Below are positions 56,466-64,000 of a stretch of 64,000 nt of DNA, piece by piece; the first letter of the stretch is position 1, and each line of letters begins with the position of its first letter. Where the stretch lies: the NCBI RefSeq assembly GCF_000316515.1, contig NC_019675.1, forward strand, positions 2,912,001-2,976,000. The letters run 5' to 3'. Source of the stretch: Cyanobium gracile PCC 6307. GTDB taxonomy: Bacteria; Cyanobacteriota; Cyanobacteriia; PCC-6307; Cyanobiaceae. The notes under the pieces were generated by a model. That model saw only the letters and a list, made by a program, of their open reading frames with translations. It was not told where the DNA came from and searched no databases. A program made the position numbers and the translations under genes.

Positions 56466-57266
56466 ATGCCGGACGACGGCCTGCCCTTTCCCGAAACCAC
56501 CCACGCGCTGGCCCTCGACCCGGAGGTGCTGGCCCGGGAACTGGCGCAGGAGCTCCTGGGTGATCCCCTCGATGAGATCGACAGCGTCGCCCCCTCCAGC
56601 TCCGACGTGGCCGCCGAGTGCGACCTCGGCATCGAGCTGCTGAAGGGGGGACGGGAGGAGCGCCTGCAGGGCCTGCGCATCTTCTGTGAGCACCGCGACC
56701 CCCGCGCCATCCCCCTGCTGCTGCCGCTGCTCAAGGCCGGCTGCCCGATCGTGCGGATGAGCGCCGTCTACGCCCTCGGCCGCAACCCCCACCCCCTGGC
56801 GGTGGAACCCCTGCTGGGCCTGCTGGCGGCCGACGACAACGGCTACGTGCGCAAGGCGGTGGCCTGGAGCCTTGGCAACTATCCCGAGGCCCCGGTGCTC
56901 AACCCGCTGATGCGGGCCCTGGAGCTCGACATCGCCGCGGTGCGGCTGTGGGCGGCCAGCTCCCTGGCCGATGCCGGTGCCACCGGCGTGGCCAAGGCCG
57001 ACCCCGCCGCCGCCCAGCTGCTGCTGAGCCTCCGCATCGACAGCGAGCCGGCGGTGCGCAGCAACTGCGCCTGGTCGCTGGGGCGCCTCTACACCGACCT
57101 GGTGGAGCCGCGCCAGCGGGACGTGGTGGAGGCCCTGCTGCATACGATGCTGCACGACGGCGACTCCACCGTCCGGGACGAGGCCCGCATGGCCCTCGAG
57201 CAGCTGGAGCAGCCGGAGGTGCTGGAACGGCTGCAGACCCTGGTGGATGAGGGACTGATCAGCTGA
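56466..57266 (+). CDS. HEAT-repeat protein (IaiH / CpcE-like)
   Basis: A 266-residue alpha-solenoid with five or six HEAT/PBS-lyase-type repeats, from about residue 50: EERLQGLRIFCEHRDPRAIP, CPIVRMSAVYALGRNPHPLA, NGYVRKAVAWSLGNYPEAPV, DIAAVRLWAASSLADAGATG, EPAVRSNCAWSLGRLYTDLV and STVRDEARMALEQLEQPEVL. The N-terminal 45 residues are acidic. The nearest described relative is IaiH, which interacts with Fe-S scaffold proteins in a Synechococcus; the alternative is a bilin lyase-like CpcE role. It is followed by DUF2997 after 86 bases. Confidence 0.85.
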   Translation: MPDDGLPFPETTHALALDPEVLARELAQELLGDPLDEIDSVAPSSSDVAAECDLGIELLKGGREERLQGLRIFCEHRDPRAIPLLLPLLKAGCPIVRMSAVYALGRNPHPLAVEPLLGLLAADDNGYVRKAVAWSLGNYPEAPVLNPLMRALELDIAAVRLWAASSLADAGATGVAKADPAAAQLLLSLRIDSEPAVRSNCAWSLGRLYTDLVEPRQRDVVEALLHTMLHDGDSTVRDEARMALEQLEQPEVLERLQTLVDEGLIS

Positions 57267-57352
57267 AGGTCGGCGGGCCCGCGCCATCCGGCGGCCGCGA
57301 GCTCGGAAAATCGCGGTTAAGATCCCGGTCTCACCTGTGCAGCCCATCCGGG

Positions 57353-57568
57353 ATGGCCCAACGCACCATCCGCTTCCGCATTCGCCCCGACGGGCGCGTG
57401 GAGGAACTCGTGGAGGGCGTGCAGGGCGAGGGGTGCTCCCAGCTGACGGAGCGGATCGAGGCCCGGCTGGGCAGCGTGCAGCAACGACGCAGCACCTCGG
57501 AAGCGTTCCAGACGCCCCCCCTCGTTCTCCAGGACCCCCAGGTGGTCGTCCAGCACCACGGCCCCTGA
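57353..57568 (+). CDS. DUF2997 family protein
   Basis: A 71-residue protein of a family found beside ycf35 (DUF1257). It begins AQRTIRFRIRPDGRVEELVE with the conserved strand-turn-strand, then GVQGEGCSQLTERIEARLGS containing a conserved GxxC and a helix. The end is Pro/Gln-rich. It is 28 bases before ycf35, and function is unknown. Confidence 0.86.
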   Translation: MAQRTIRFRIRPDGRVEELVEGVQGEGCSQLTERIEARLGSVQQRRSTSEAFQTPPLVLQDPQVVVQHHGP

Positions 57569-57596
57569 GCCCCCGCTCCCCCTTCCCTTTCGTCCC

Positions 57597-57989
57597 ATGT
57601 CGCACTTCAGCACCGTCAAGACCGAGCTGCGCGATCGCCAGGCCCTGGTGGACGCCCTCCGCGACCTGGGCCACCCTCCGGCCGAGGGCACCTGCCAGGT
57701 GCGCGGCTACCGCGGCCAGACGGTGACCGCCGATCTCGCCATCCCCCAGGCCGACGGCGTCGACATCGGCTTCCGCTTCAACCCCGACAGCGGCAGCTAC
57801 GAGCTCGTCACCGACCTGGAGCTCTGGAAGCAGCCCATCCCGGTGGAGCGCTTCCTGGCCAAGCTCACCCAGCGCTATGCCCTGCGCACCATCCTGGCCA
57901 GCACCGTCGAGGAGGGTTTCCAGGTGAGCGAGCAGACCAACCACCAGGACGGCAGCATCGAACTGGTGGTGACCCGCTGGGACGCCTGA
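57597..57989 (+). CDS. ycf35: Ycf35 / DUF1257 family protein
   Basis: A conserved plastid- and cyanobacterium-encoded protein. The 130 residues begin SHFSTVKTELRDRQALVDAL, then QVRGYRGQTVTADLAIPQAD, IGFRFNPDSGSYELVTDLEL and RFLAKLTQRYALRTILASTV, matching Ycf35 along its length. Function is not established. It lies four bases before the ferredoxin gene. Confidence 0.93.
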   Translation: MSHFSTVKTELRDRQALVDALRDLGHPPAEGTCQVRGYRGQTVTADLAIPQADGVDIGFRFNPDSGSYELVTDLELWKQPIPVERFLAKLTQRYALRTILASTVEEGFQVSEQTNHQDGSIELVVTRWDA

Positions 57990-57993
57990 TCCC

Positions 57994-58416
57994 GTGAGCG
58001 CGACGGGTCCCGCCGCCGGTCTCGACCCCGCCCTCGCCTTCCGCACCGCGGTGGCCCCCGAGTCGGCGGCCACCGGCCGGGAGCCGGTGCTGGGCGGGGC
58101 CCTGCGTCAGCAGGCCGTCTGGGTTGATGAGGCCGTCTGCATCGGCTGCCGCTACTGCGCCCATGTGGCCGGCAACACCTTCGTGGTGGAACCCGACTGG
58201 GGACGCTCCCGGGCCCTGCGCCAGGACGGCGACAGCACCGAGCGGATCCAGGAGGCGATCGACACCTGCCCGGTGGACTGCATCCACTGGGTGCCCTACG
58301 AGCAGCTGCCGGCCCTGAGGGCCCAGCTCGACGACCAAGAGATCCAGCCCCTGGGGCTGCCCTCCCACGGCCGCCGCCGCCGCACCCTGCCCCGCCCCGT
58401 CCCGCCAGCGCCGTGA
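57994..58416 (+). CDS. Ferredoxin-like protein, single [4Fe-4S] type
   Basis: A 140-residue protein (GTG start) with an Fe-S domain in the middle: AVCIGCRYCAHVAGNTFVVE, giving CxxCxxC (residues about 49-55), and the fourth ligand in IDTCPVDCIHWVPYEQLPAL (about 90). This is the pattern of cyanobacterial and plant-type 4Fe-4S ferredoxins with a C-terminal CPVDC. The N- and C-terminal extensions are low-complexity. It overlaps the aldo/keto reductase gene as GTGA. Confidence 0.92.
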   Translation: MSATGPAAGLDPALAFRTAVAPESAATGREPVLGGALRQQAVWVDEAVCIGCRYCAHVAGNTFVVEPDWGRSRALRQDGDSTERIQEAIDTCPVDCIHWVPYEQLPALRAQLDDQEIQPLGLPSHGRRRRTLPRPVPPAP

Positions 58417-59642
58417 CCATCCCCACCCGGCGTTTCGGCCGCACGGGACTGGCGATGCCGGTGCTCTCCCTGGGGGGAATGCGCTTCCAGCAGAGCTGGA
58501 GCGACCTGCCGGCCGAGGCGGTGGAGGCCGGCAGCCAGGCCAATCTCGAGGCCACGCTGCAGGCCGCCCTGGCGGCGGGGCTGCACCACATTGAGACGGC
58601 CCGCCACTACGGCACCTCGGAACGGCAGCTGGGCTGGCTGCTGCCCCGGCTGCCGGATCCCCGGCGGATCCTCCAGACCAAGGTGCCCCCGGCCGCCGAC
58701 CCGGCCGCCTTCGAGGCCGACCTGCGCACCAGCTTCGAGCGGCTGGGCCTGGACGGCGAGGGGGGGCCAGACGGCGAAGCGGGCCGGGTTGATCTGCTGG
58801 CCATCCATGGTGTCAACACGCCGGAGTTGCTCGATCAGACCCTGCGGCCCGGCGGTTGCCTGGCGGTGGCCCGCCGCTGGCAGGAGGAGGGCCGGATCGG
58901 CCACGTGGGCTTCTCCACCCATGCGCCGCTGCCCCTGATCCTGGAGGCGATCGCCAGCGACCAGTTCGACTACATCAACCTGCACTGGTACTTCATCCGC
59001 CAGGACAACCGGGCGGCGATCGAGGCCGCCACCGCCCATGACATGGGGGTGTTCGTGATCAGCCCCACCGACAAGGGGGGCCACCTGCACAGCCCCTCCA
59101 AGCGCCTGTGCGAGCTCTGCGCGCCGCTGCATCCGATCGTCTTCAACGACCTGTTCTGCCTGTCGGCCCCCGGCATCCACACCATCAGCGTCGGTGCCGC
59201 CTCGCCGCAGGATCTGGACCTGCACCTGGAGGCGGTGGCGCTGCTGCCCAGGGCCGGGGAGCTGCTGCCACCGATCCTGGCCCGCCTCGAGGAGGCCCGC
59301 CGCCGGGCCCTCGGCGACGACTGGCTGGCCAGCTGGGACCGGGGTCTGCCCGCCTGGGAGGACACCCCCGGCCGGATCAACCTGCCGGTGCTGCTCTGGC
59401 TGCACAACCTGCTGGAGGCCTGGGACCTGGAGGCCTACGGCCGCGCCCGCTACGGCCTGCTGGGCCAGGGGGGCCACTGGTTTCCGGGGGAGAACGCCGA
59501 GGCCCTCGACGGCAGCGTCAGCGAGGTCGAGCTGCTGGCGGTGCTGCAGGCCAGCCCCTGGGCCGCCGAGATCCCCGACCTGCTGCGGCGCCTGCGGGGG
59601 CGGCTGGGGGGCGAGGCGGTGAAACGGCTGCAGGTGGCCTAG
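58413..59642 (+). CDS. Aldo/keto reductase (COG1453-like) lacking its Fe-S cysteines
   Basis: A 409-residue NAD(P)H-dependent oxidoreductase. The (beta/alpha)8 barrel carries [40 protein letters not shown] (catalytic Tyr), [16 protein letters not shown] and [12 protein letters not shown]. The C-terminal 100 residues align with the region of COG1453-type enzymes that normally has a 4Fe-4S CxxCxxC motif. Here the cysteines are replaced ([20 protein letters not shown], then [12 protein letters not shown]), as seems usual in cyanobacterial members. A separate ferredoxin is encoded immediately upstream with a four-base overlap. Substrate unknown. Confidence 0.88.
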   Translation: MTIPTRRFGRTGLAMPVLSLGGMRFQQSWSDLPAEAVEAGSQANLEATLQAALAAGLHHIETARHYGTSERQLGWLLPRLPDPRRILQTKVPPAADPAAFEADLRTSFERLGLDGEGGPDGEAGRVDLLAIHGVNTPELLDQTLRPGGCLAVARRWQEEGRIGHVGFSTHAPLPLILEAIASDQFDYINLHWYFIRQDNRAAIEAATAHDMGVFVISPTDKGGHLHSPSKRLCELCAPLHPIVFNDLFCLSAPGIHTISVGAASPQDLDLHLEAVALLPRAGELLPPILARLEEARRRALGDDWLASWDRGLPAWEDTPGRINLPVLLWLHNLLEAWDLEAYGRARYGLLGQGGHWFPGENAEALDGSVSEVELLAVLQASPWAAEIPDLLRRLRGRLGGEAVKRLQVA

Positions 59643-60418
59643 GCCCCTGGCGTGATGGCCCCCGGCGCGATCGGCGTCTTCTGGGGCACCCCCACGGCCC
59701 GGGGATACGCGGCCGGACAGGGACCGGCCGGCCGCAGCCAGAGGCCGTGGCGCACCCCCCGGCCTGCCGGCAGGTCGCAGCGCTGCACGGGATCCACCTT
59801 GGCCCGCAGGACCGCCACGGCCGCCTCCAGATCCCGCTGGTCATCGGCGCCCCACTGGCCCCGGTAGAGCAGGGCCAGGCCGTCGGGCTTGAGCAGGGGC
59901 ACCAGGTATTCGGCCACCACCGGCGCGCTGGCCACGGCGCGGGCCATGGCGCGATCGAAGCGTCCCCGACAGTCGCGGGCGCGGCCGGTGCGCTCGACCC
60001 GTTCGCAGCGCAGCCGCAGCCTCCCCTCGTCCAGCCCCAGGCTGCGGGCCATGGCCCGCACCGCCTCCAGCTTGCGACCCACCGAATCCACCAGGGTGAT
60101 CCGGGCAGTGGGCAGGGCGATCGCCAGGGCCAGGCCGGGGAAGCCGCCGCCGGTGCCCACATCGATCAGCTCCAGGCCGACCGGAACGTCGCCCGGGGCC
60201 GTGAGCAGGGGCACCCAGGGCCAGAGGCTGTCGAACACCTGGGCGATCCAGAAATCGTCGCCCTCCACCAGCCGGGTGAGGTTGACCCGGCCGTTCCAGA
60301 GCCGCAGCTGCTCCTGCAGGGCCACCAGCGCCGCCAGCTGGTCGTCGGTGGGGGTCCAGCCGAGCGCCTGCCAGAGGCCGGCATCGGGAGGGGCGCTGGG
60401 GTCGGGGCTGGCGGCCAT
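59639..60418 (-). CDS. rsmG: 16S rRNA (guanine-N7) methyltransferase RsmG
   Basis: Methylates G527 (E. coli numbering) of 16S rRNA. The 259-residue product shows [20 protein letters not shown], the SAM-binding [20 protein letters not shown] (about residue 85), [20 protein letters not shown] and [20 protein letters not shown]. The C-terminal part is Pro/Gly-rich. It converges with the aldo/keto reductase, the two stop regions overlapping by four bases. The J-domain gene is divergent, 71 bases away. Confidence 0.94.
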   Translation of the reverse strand: MAASPDPSAPPDAGLWQALGWTPTDDQLAALVALQEQLRLWNGRVNLTRLVEGDDFWIAQVFDSLWPWVPLLTAPGDVPVGLELIDVGTGGGFPGLALAIALPTARITLVDSVGRKLEAVRAMARSLGLDEGRLRLRCERVERTGRARDCRGRFDRAMARAVASAPVVAEYLVPLLKPDGLALLYRGQWGADDQRDLEAAVAVLRAKVDPVQRCDLPAGRGVRHGLWLRPAGPCPAAYPRAVGVPQKTPIAPGAITPGA

Positions 60419-60489
60419 CCGCTACGGCAGTGGTGCTTCTCCCTAGGATCCCTCACGCCGGGCAGGCTGCCATCGCCGCCGCAGGGACC

Positions 60490-61059
60490 ATGTCCTCCAC
60501 AGCCAAGCCCTCCACCCCCACCCACTACCAGGTGCTGCAGCTGCAGCCCACCGCCACCGATCAGGAGCTGCGGCAGGCGTTCCGGGGTCTCAGCAAGCGC
60601 TATCACCCCGACACCACCGCCCTGCCGGCGAGCGAGGCCGAGGTGGCCTTCCGGCAGCTGCGTCAGGCCTACGCCGTACTGAGCGACCCGGCCGCCCGAC
60701 GGCTCTATGACGCCGCCCTGGCCCAGCCGGCCCCCCCAGCGCCGCTGCGGCCCGCACCGGCGCCCGTCGTCCGGCCCGTGCCGGTGCGCCGGGCCCTGTC
60801 CGGCGGCGAGTGGTTCGCCCTGCTGCTGCTGGCCGTGGCCCTGGTGCTCAGCCTGGTCTTGGGGCTCGGGGTGGCCTGGGCACGCGGTGCCGAACTGATG
60901 GCCTGGCCCAGCTGGTGGTCGGAGCTGGAGGCGGCCTCGGTGCCCCCGGCTCCGCTGGCCCCTGCCCCAGTGGCTCCAGCCGAGCTGGTGCCCCCTGTCG
61001 GCGAGGCCCAGGCGCTCCCCTCGCCGCCCACCCCGCTCCCCCAGCCGCCCGCCGCCTGA
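60490..61059 (+). CDS. J-domain protein with C-terminal membrane anchor
   Basis: A 189-residue DnaJ-type co-chaperone. The J-domain (about residues 12-75) begins THYQVLQLQPTATDQELRQA and contains the HPD tripeptide in LSKRYHPDTTALPA, then [20 protein letters not shown]. It is followed by a Pro-rich linker, a membrane helix (WFALLLLAVALVLSLVLGLG, about 115-140) and a Pro/Ala-rich tail. This arrangement is typical of small cyanobacterial membrane-tethered J proteins. DUF3143 follows after 23 bases. Confidence 0.9.
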   Translation: MSSTAKPSTPTHYQVLQLQPTATDQELRQAFRGLSKRYHPDTTALPASEAEVAFRQLRQAYAVLSDPAARRLYDAALAQPAPPAPLRPAPAPVVRPVPVRRALSGGEWFALLLLAVALVLSLVLGLGVAWARGAELMAWPSWWSELEAASVPPAPLAPAPVAPAELVPPVGEAQALPSPPTPLPQPPAA

Positions 61060-61082
61060 TCCTCCCTTCCCCTGCCGATCCG

Positions 61083-61349
61083 ATGGCGACCCTGCCCCCC
61101 GCGCCTACCCCCCTCTACAACCACCCCCTGCCCGCCCTGGAGGCCTGGCTGCGCCAGCTGGGCGCCAGCCAGTCGCGCAGCAACGTGGCCCACTGGGACC
61201 TGCACCGCCCCGAGTGGAGCGCCCGCATCGAGATGGAGGTGGAGGAGCTGCGGGTGAGCTGGCACCAGGAGGGCCGCACCACGGCGCGCCAGTTCCCCTA
61301 TGGACTCTCGCGGGCCGACGTGGAAGCGGCGATCCTGGCGGGACCCTGA
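61083..61349 (+). CDS. DUF3143 family protein
   Basis: An 88-residue cyanobacterial protein often found next to J-domain genes. It reads YNHPLPALEAWLRQLGASQS, then AHWDLHRPEWSARIEMEVEE and QFPYGLSRADVEAAILAG, matching DUF3143 throughout. Function unknown. It converges on bioA with 15 bases between stops. Confidence 0.86.
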   Translation: MATLPPAPTPLYNHPLPALEAWLRQLGASQSRSNVAHWDLHRPEWSARIEMEVEELRVSWHQEGRTTARQFPYGLSRADVEAAILAGP

Positions 61350-61364
61350 GCGCTGGGCGCCGGC

Positions 61365-62639
61365 TCAGAGGCTCGAGAGGGCTTTCTCGATCACCGCGTA
61401 GCAGCGGGCCAGCTGGTCGTCGTCGATGCAGAGCGGCGGCAGCAGGTAGACCACCTGCCCCAGGGGCCGCAGGAACACCCCCCGCTCCAGGGCCAGTTGC
61501 TGCAGGCGGCGGCCGAGGGGATTCAGGTAGCCGGGGGCGTCGGTGGCCACCTCGAAGGCGGCGACGCTGCCCAGCAGCCGCGGCCGCCGCACCAGGGGGT
61601 GGCGCGCCAGGGCCTCCAGGTGGGGGCGGTGGCGCGCCTCGAACCCCTGGTGGCGCTCCGGCCGCTCCTCCAGCAGGGTCAGGCTGGCCAGGGCGGCGGC
61701 GCAACCGAGGGGGTTGGCGGTGAAGCTGTGGCCGTGGAAGAGGGTGAGGCCGGGGGTGGTGCCGATGAAGCCCTCGAAGATGGCCTCCCGGGCCAGGGTG
61801 ACGCCCATGGGCAGGAAGCCGCCGGTGAGCCCCTTGGAGAGGGCCATGAGGTCCGGATGGATGCCGGCCCGCTGGCAGGCGAACAGGTGGCCGCTGCGGC
61901 CGAAGCCGGTCATCACCTCATCGGCGATCAGCAGGGCACCGCTGGCGCGCACCAGCGCCTCCACCTTGCGCAGGAACTCCTCCCGCACCAGGGCCATGCC
62001 GCCGGCCCCCTGCAGCAATGGTTCGAGGATCACCGCCGCGGTGGGCGTCTCCAGCAGCTGCTCCAGCCGCTCCAGGGCGGCGGTCTCCCGCGCCGCCACC
62101 CCCTCGACGCCCCACCAGGTGGCGGGCCAGGGGGCCCGGGCCACGGCGAACAGCAGCGGCTCGAACGCCTCGGAGAACAGGGAGCGCTCCCCCACCGCCA
62201 TGGCGCCGAAGGTGTCGCCGTGATACGCCCCGTCGAAGGCGATCAGCTGCCGGCGCGGTTCGCCCCGGTTGCGCCACCACTGCCAGGCGATCTTGAGGGC
62301 CACCTCCACCGCCGTGGAGCCGTTGTCGGAGAAGAACAGCCGCTCCAGCCCGCTGCAGGCCGCCAGGCGCTCGGCCAGCTGCTCGGCGGCCGGGTGGCGG
62401 AAATCGGAGAAGCCCACCTGCTCCAGGGTGTGGGCCTGGCGGGCCAGGGCCTCGGCGATGGCGGGCTCGCCGTGGCCGTGCAGGGTCACCCACCAGCTGC
62501 TGATGGCATCGATCAGCCGGCGGCCGTCCTCCAGCTCCAGCAGGGCGCCCTCGCCGCGCACCACCCGCAGGGGCGGGTCGGCGGTGGCCACCTGGGTGAA
62601 GGGGTGCCAGAGGTGGGGATGCCAGCCGGGGCGATTCAG
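61365..62639 (-). CDS. bioA: Adenosylmethionine-8-amino-7-oxononanoate aminotransferase
   Basis: PLP enzyme that makes 7,8-diaminopelargonic acid for biotin, using SAM as amino donor. The frame has HPHLWHPFTQVATADPPLRV at the N-terminus, ISSWWVTLHGHGEPAIAEAL, DGAYHGDTFGAMAVGER, the PLP Asp in IADEVMTGFGRSGHLF and the Lys in LMALSKGLTGGFLP. No ATG, GTG or TTG lies between the distant ATG at 62816 and a conserved internal position. The CTG at 62639, which overlaps the preceding stop as CTGA just as the other genes of this operon overlap as ATGA, is the best start and gives 424 residues. Confidence 0.9.
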   Translation of the reverse strand: MNRPGWHPHLWHPFTQVATADPPLRVVRGEGALLELEDGRRLIDAISSWWVTLHGHGEPAIAEALARQAHTLEQVGFSDFRHPAAEQLAERLAACSGLERLFFSDNGSTAVEVALKIAWQWWRNRGEPRRQLIAFDGAYHGDTFGAMAVGERSLFSEAFEPLLFAVARAPWPATWWGVEGVAARETAALERLEQLLETPTAAVILEPLLQGAGGMALVREEFLRKVEALVRASGALLIADEVMTGFGRSGHLFACQRAGIHPDLMALSKGLTGGFLPMGVTLAREAIFEGFIGTTPGLTLFHGHSFTANPLGCAAALASLTLLEERPERHQGFEARHRPHLEALARHPLVRRPRLLGSVAAFEVATDAPGYLNPLGRRLQQLALERGVFLRPLGQVVYLLPPLCIDDDQLARCYAVIEKALSSL

Positions 62640-62791
62640 CGGCAGACCTCCGAGCGGCGTTCGCCCCCGGTGGCCAGCGGCCCGCAGTTCACCCAGCGGG
62701 TGACGCTGGTCTCGATGTCGGTGAACAGCACCAGGATGCCCGCACAGAGCGCGGCCACGGCAGCGGTCACGAGCAGATGCTTGCGGCTCAT
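62636..62791 (-). CDS. 51-residue protein within the biotin operon, unknown
   Basis: Between bioD and bioA, an ATG at 62791 overlaps the bioD stop (ATGA) and opens 51 codons: SRKHLLVTAAVAALCAGILV is a membrane helix or signal anchor, followed by LFTDIETSVTRWVNCGPLAT and a basic end with a final Cys. The product probably sits in the membrane with a short external tail holding two cysteines. Position and overlaps argue that it is translated with the bio genes. I do not recognise a family, and biotin-related function is only inferred. Confidence 0.68.
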   Translation of the reverse strand: MSRKHLLVTAAVAALCAGILVLFTDIETSVTRWVNCGPLATGGERRSEVCR

Positions 62792-63411
62792 GGCTGCAGG
62801 CTACGGGCCAGGCCACTGCGCTGCCATTGCCGCTCCAGGCCCTCCCGCTCGAGGGGATCGAGGGGCGGCAGCTCCGCCAGCACCGGCACGCCGCCGAGGG
62901 CTTCCAGGGTGCGGGGATTGTCGGGGTGGGGATCGCCGTTGAGCACCAGCCCGAGCACGGGGATCGAACGCCGGGAGAGGGCCTCCAGAGACAGCAGGGT
63001 GTGGTTGAGGGTGCCCAGGCCGCTGCGGGCCACCAGCAGCACCGGCAGCCCCCAGACGGCGATCTGCTCGATCTGCAGCCAGTTGCGCCGCAGGGGCACC
63101 AGCAGCCCGCCGGCCGTCTCCACCACCAGGGGGCCGTCCCCGGCCGGCAGGGCCAGCCGGGCCGGATCGATCGTGATCCCGTCCCGCTCCGCCGACCAGT
63201 GGGGGGAGACGGGGGCCGTGAGCCGGTAGGCCTCCGGCCACACCCGCTCCGGCGGCAGCCCCAGCAGCTGCTGCACCCGGCCCGTGTCGCCGCCCCCCTC
63301 CATGCCGCTCTGCACCGGCTTCCAGTAGGTCGCCCCCAGCCCCTGCACCAGCAGGGCGCTCACCACCGTCTTGCCCACGTCGGTGTCGGTGCCGCAGACC
63401 ACCAGCCTCAT
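62788..63411 (-). CDS. bioD: Dethiobiotin synthetase
   Basis: ATP-dependent carboxylase that closes the ureido ring of dethiobiotin. From ATG 63411 the 207-residue protein shows the P-loop RLVVCGTDTDVGKTVVSALL at the start, YWKPVQSGMEGGGDTGRV, GPLVVETAGGLLVPLRRN and VARSGLGTLNHTLLSLEALS. Both ends overlap neighbours by four bases (bioC and the 51-residue gene). The open frame upstream of 63411 is not conserved. Confidence 0.95.
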   Translation of the reverse strand: MRLVVCGTDTDVGKTVVSALLVQGLGATYWKPVQSGMEGGGDTGRVQQLLGLPPERVWPEAYRLTAPVSPHWSAERDGITIDPARLALPAGDGPLVVETAGGLLVPLRRNWLQIEQIAVWGLPVLLVARSGLGTLNHTLLSLEALSRRSIPVLGLVLNGDPHPDNPRTLEALGGVPVLAELPPLDPLEREGLERQWQRSGLARSLQP

Positions 63412-64000
63412 GCGATCCTCCGGCCCACCAGCAGCAGCACGTCCCACGAGATTGCCGCACCGCAGGGCCAGTGGCGCAGCAGGCGGCGCAGCTGGGCGGG
63501 GCTCAGCGGCGCGGTGCGGCTGCTGCCCGCACCCAGATCACGCAGGCGCCGCAGGGTGGCCAGGCCGTTGCCGGCCGGGCGGCTGAAGCGCAACCGTTGC
63601 TGGAGGGTGGTGGCCAGGCCGGCGCGGTCCAGGGCGCCGATCAGTTCGTCGGCGTCGGGCAGCTCCAGGGCGGTGCAGGGCACCCCGGCCGCGGCGGCAG
63701 CCTGGTGCCACTGGGGAAAGCTGCCGCGCACGGGCACCGCCAGCGCCAGCCAGCCGCCGGGGGCCAGGGCCCGCCCCCAGCGCTCCAGTTCCTGGGCGGG
63801 CGCCTCCAGCCACTGCAGCGCGAAGCTCGACACCAGCAGCCCCGCCGGCTCCAGGGCGGCGGGCAGGCCGCCGTTGAGGTCCCACACCAGCGGCTCCGGG
63901 CCGGCGGTGGCCAGGGGATTGCGGGCCAGCAGCTCGGGGCAGAGATCGAGCTGCAGCAACGGGCGGCCGGCGAGGCCGGGGCAGTGGTGCAGCAGGGCGC
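63408..64000 (-). CDS. bioC: Malonyl-ACP O-methyltransferase BioC, N-terminus outside window
   Basis: SAM-dependent methyltransferase that starts biotin synthesis by methylating malonyl-ACP. The visible C-terminal 197 codons run from ALLHHCPGLAGRPLLQLDLC, through VWDLNGGLPAALEPAGLLVS and SSFALQWLEAPAQELERWGR (the BioC LQW motif), to LALAVPVRGSFPQWHQ and the end. The frame is open to base 64000, so the start and the glycine-rich SAM motif lie beyond. The stop overlaps the bioD ATG. Assignment is supported by the biotin context. Confidence 0.88.
   Translation of the reverse strand, partial: ALLHHCPGLAGRPLLQLDLCPELLARNPLATAGPEPLVWDLNGGLPAALEPAGLLVSSFALQWLEAPAQELERWGRALAPGGWLALAVPVRGSFPQWHQAAAAAGVPCTALELPDADELIGALDRAGLATTLQQRLRFSRPAGNGLATLRRLRDLGAGSSRTAPLSPAQLRRLLRHWPCGAAISWDVLLLVGRRIA

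Overview
The window is a very GC-rich stretch of cyanobacterial core chromosome, most like the Cyanobium / freshwater-euryhaline Synechococcus group of picocyanobacteria. Seen directly: an RNA polymerase split into rpoB, rpoC1 and rpoC2, photosystem I subunit PsaE, the NtcA co-activator PipX beside PipY, a high-light-inducible (Hli) protein, Ycf35, a cyanobacterial-type AbrB regulator, and several DUF families found only in cyanobacteria (DUF1823, DUF3086, DUF3119, DUF3143, DUF3493, DUF4079). The HIP1 palindrome GCGATCGC occurs at least twelve times. Genes are packed tightly, no gap exceeds 300 bases, and many neighbours share an NTGA stop/start overlap. I see no insertion sequence, prophage, integrase, CRISPR array or rRNA operon.

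Layout. 1-7550: mutM (cut by the window edge) and psaE, a conserved unknown, recQ, a LysM protein, an aldehyde dehydrogenase, a secreted unknown and a GAP-family membrane protein. 7665-7828: tRNA-Thr(GGU) and tRNA-Tyr(GUA). 7902-12636: aroQ-miaE, mtnD, cobI, a DUF4079 membrane protein, a tRNA-dihydrouridine synthase and DUF1823. 12694-17489: der, an EcfT/CbiQ protein, then the tightly packed pipX-pipY-sepF-proC group joining nitrogen control, PLP homeostasis, cell division and proline synthesis. 17493-21754 (minus): plsY, DUF3086, DUF3119, an MlaE-type permease and a GPH-family transporter. 21874-28026: tRNA-Gly(UCC), glgX, a degenerate MBL-like protein, HU, gluQ and small unknowns up to cyAbrB.

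28031-35807 (mainly minus): tRNA-Thr(CGU) and the translation/transcription operon rimP-nusA-ylxR-infB with a membrane protein at its end. 35888-42339: a metallophosphoesterase, a Deg-type protease, rpiA, a GAF-GGDEF-EAL protein, hisD and rpsT. 42348-54943: tatD, rpoB-rpoC1-rpoC2, then hli, rlmN and an alpha/beta hydrolase in overlapping succession. 54916-61349: an AmpG-like transporter, a HEAT-repeat protein, DUF2997, Ycf35, a ferredoxin and an aldo/keto reductase, rsmG, a J-domain protein and DUF3143. 61365-64000 (minus): the biotin operon bioC-bioD-(51-aa unknown)-bioA, cut at the window edge.

Nothing here amounts to a clear new defence or mobile system. The best leads are small: an undescribed 51-aa gene inside the biotin operon followed by an apparent CTG-started bioA, hli embedded at the end of the RNA polymerase operon, a ferredoxin beside an aldo/keto reductase that has lost its Fe-S cysteines, a likely double frameshift in the infB linker, glgX ending inside a tRNA gene, and a 15-bp repeat that multiplies a start codon.
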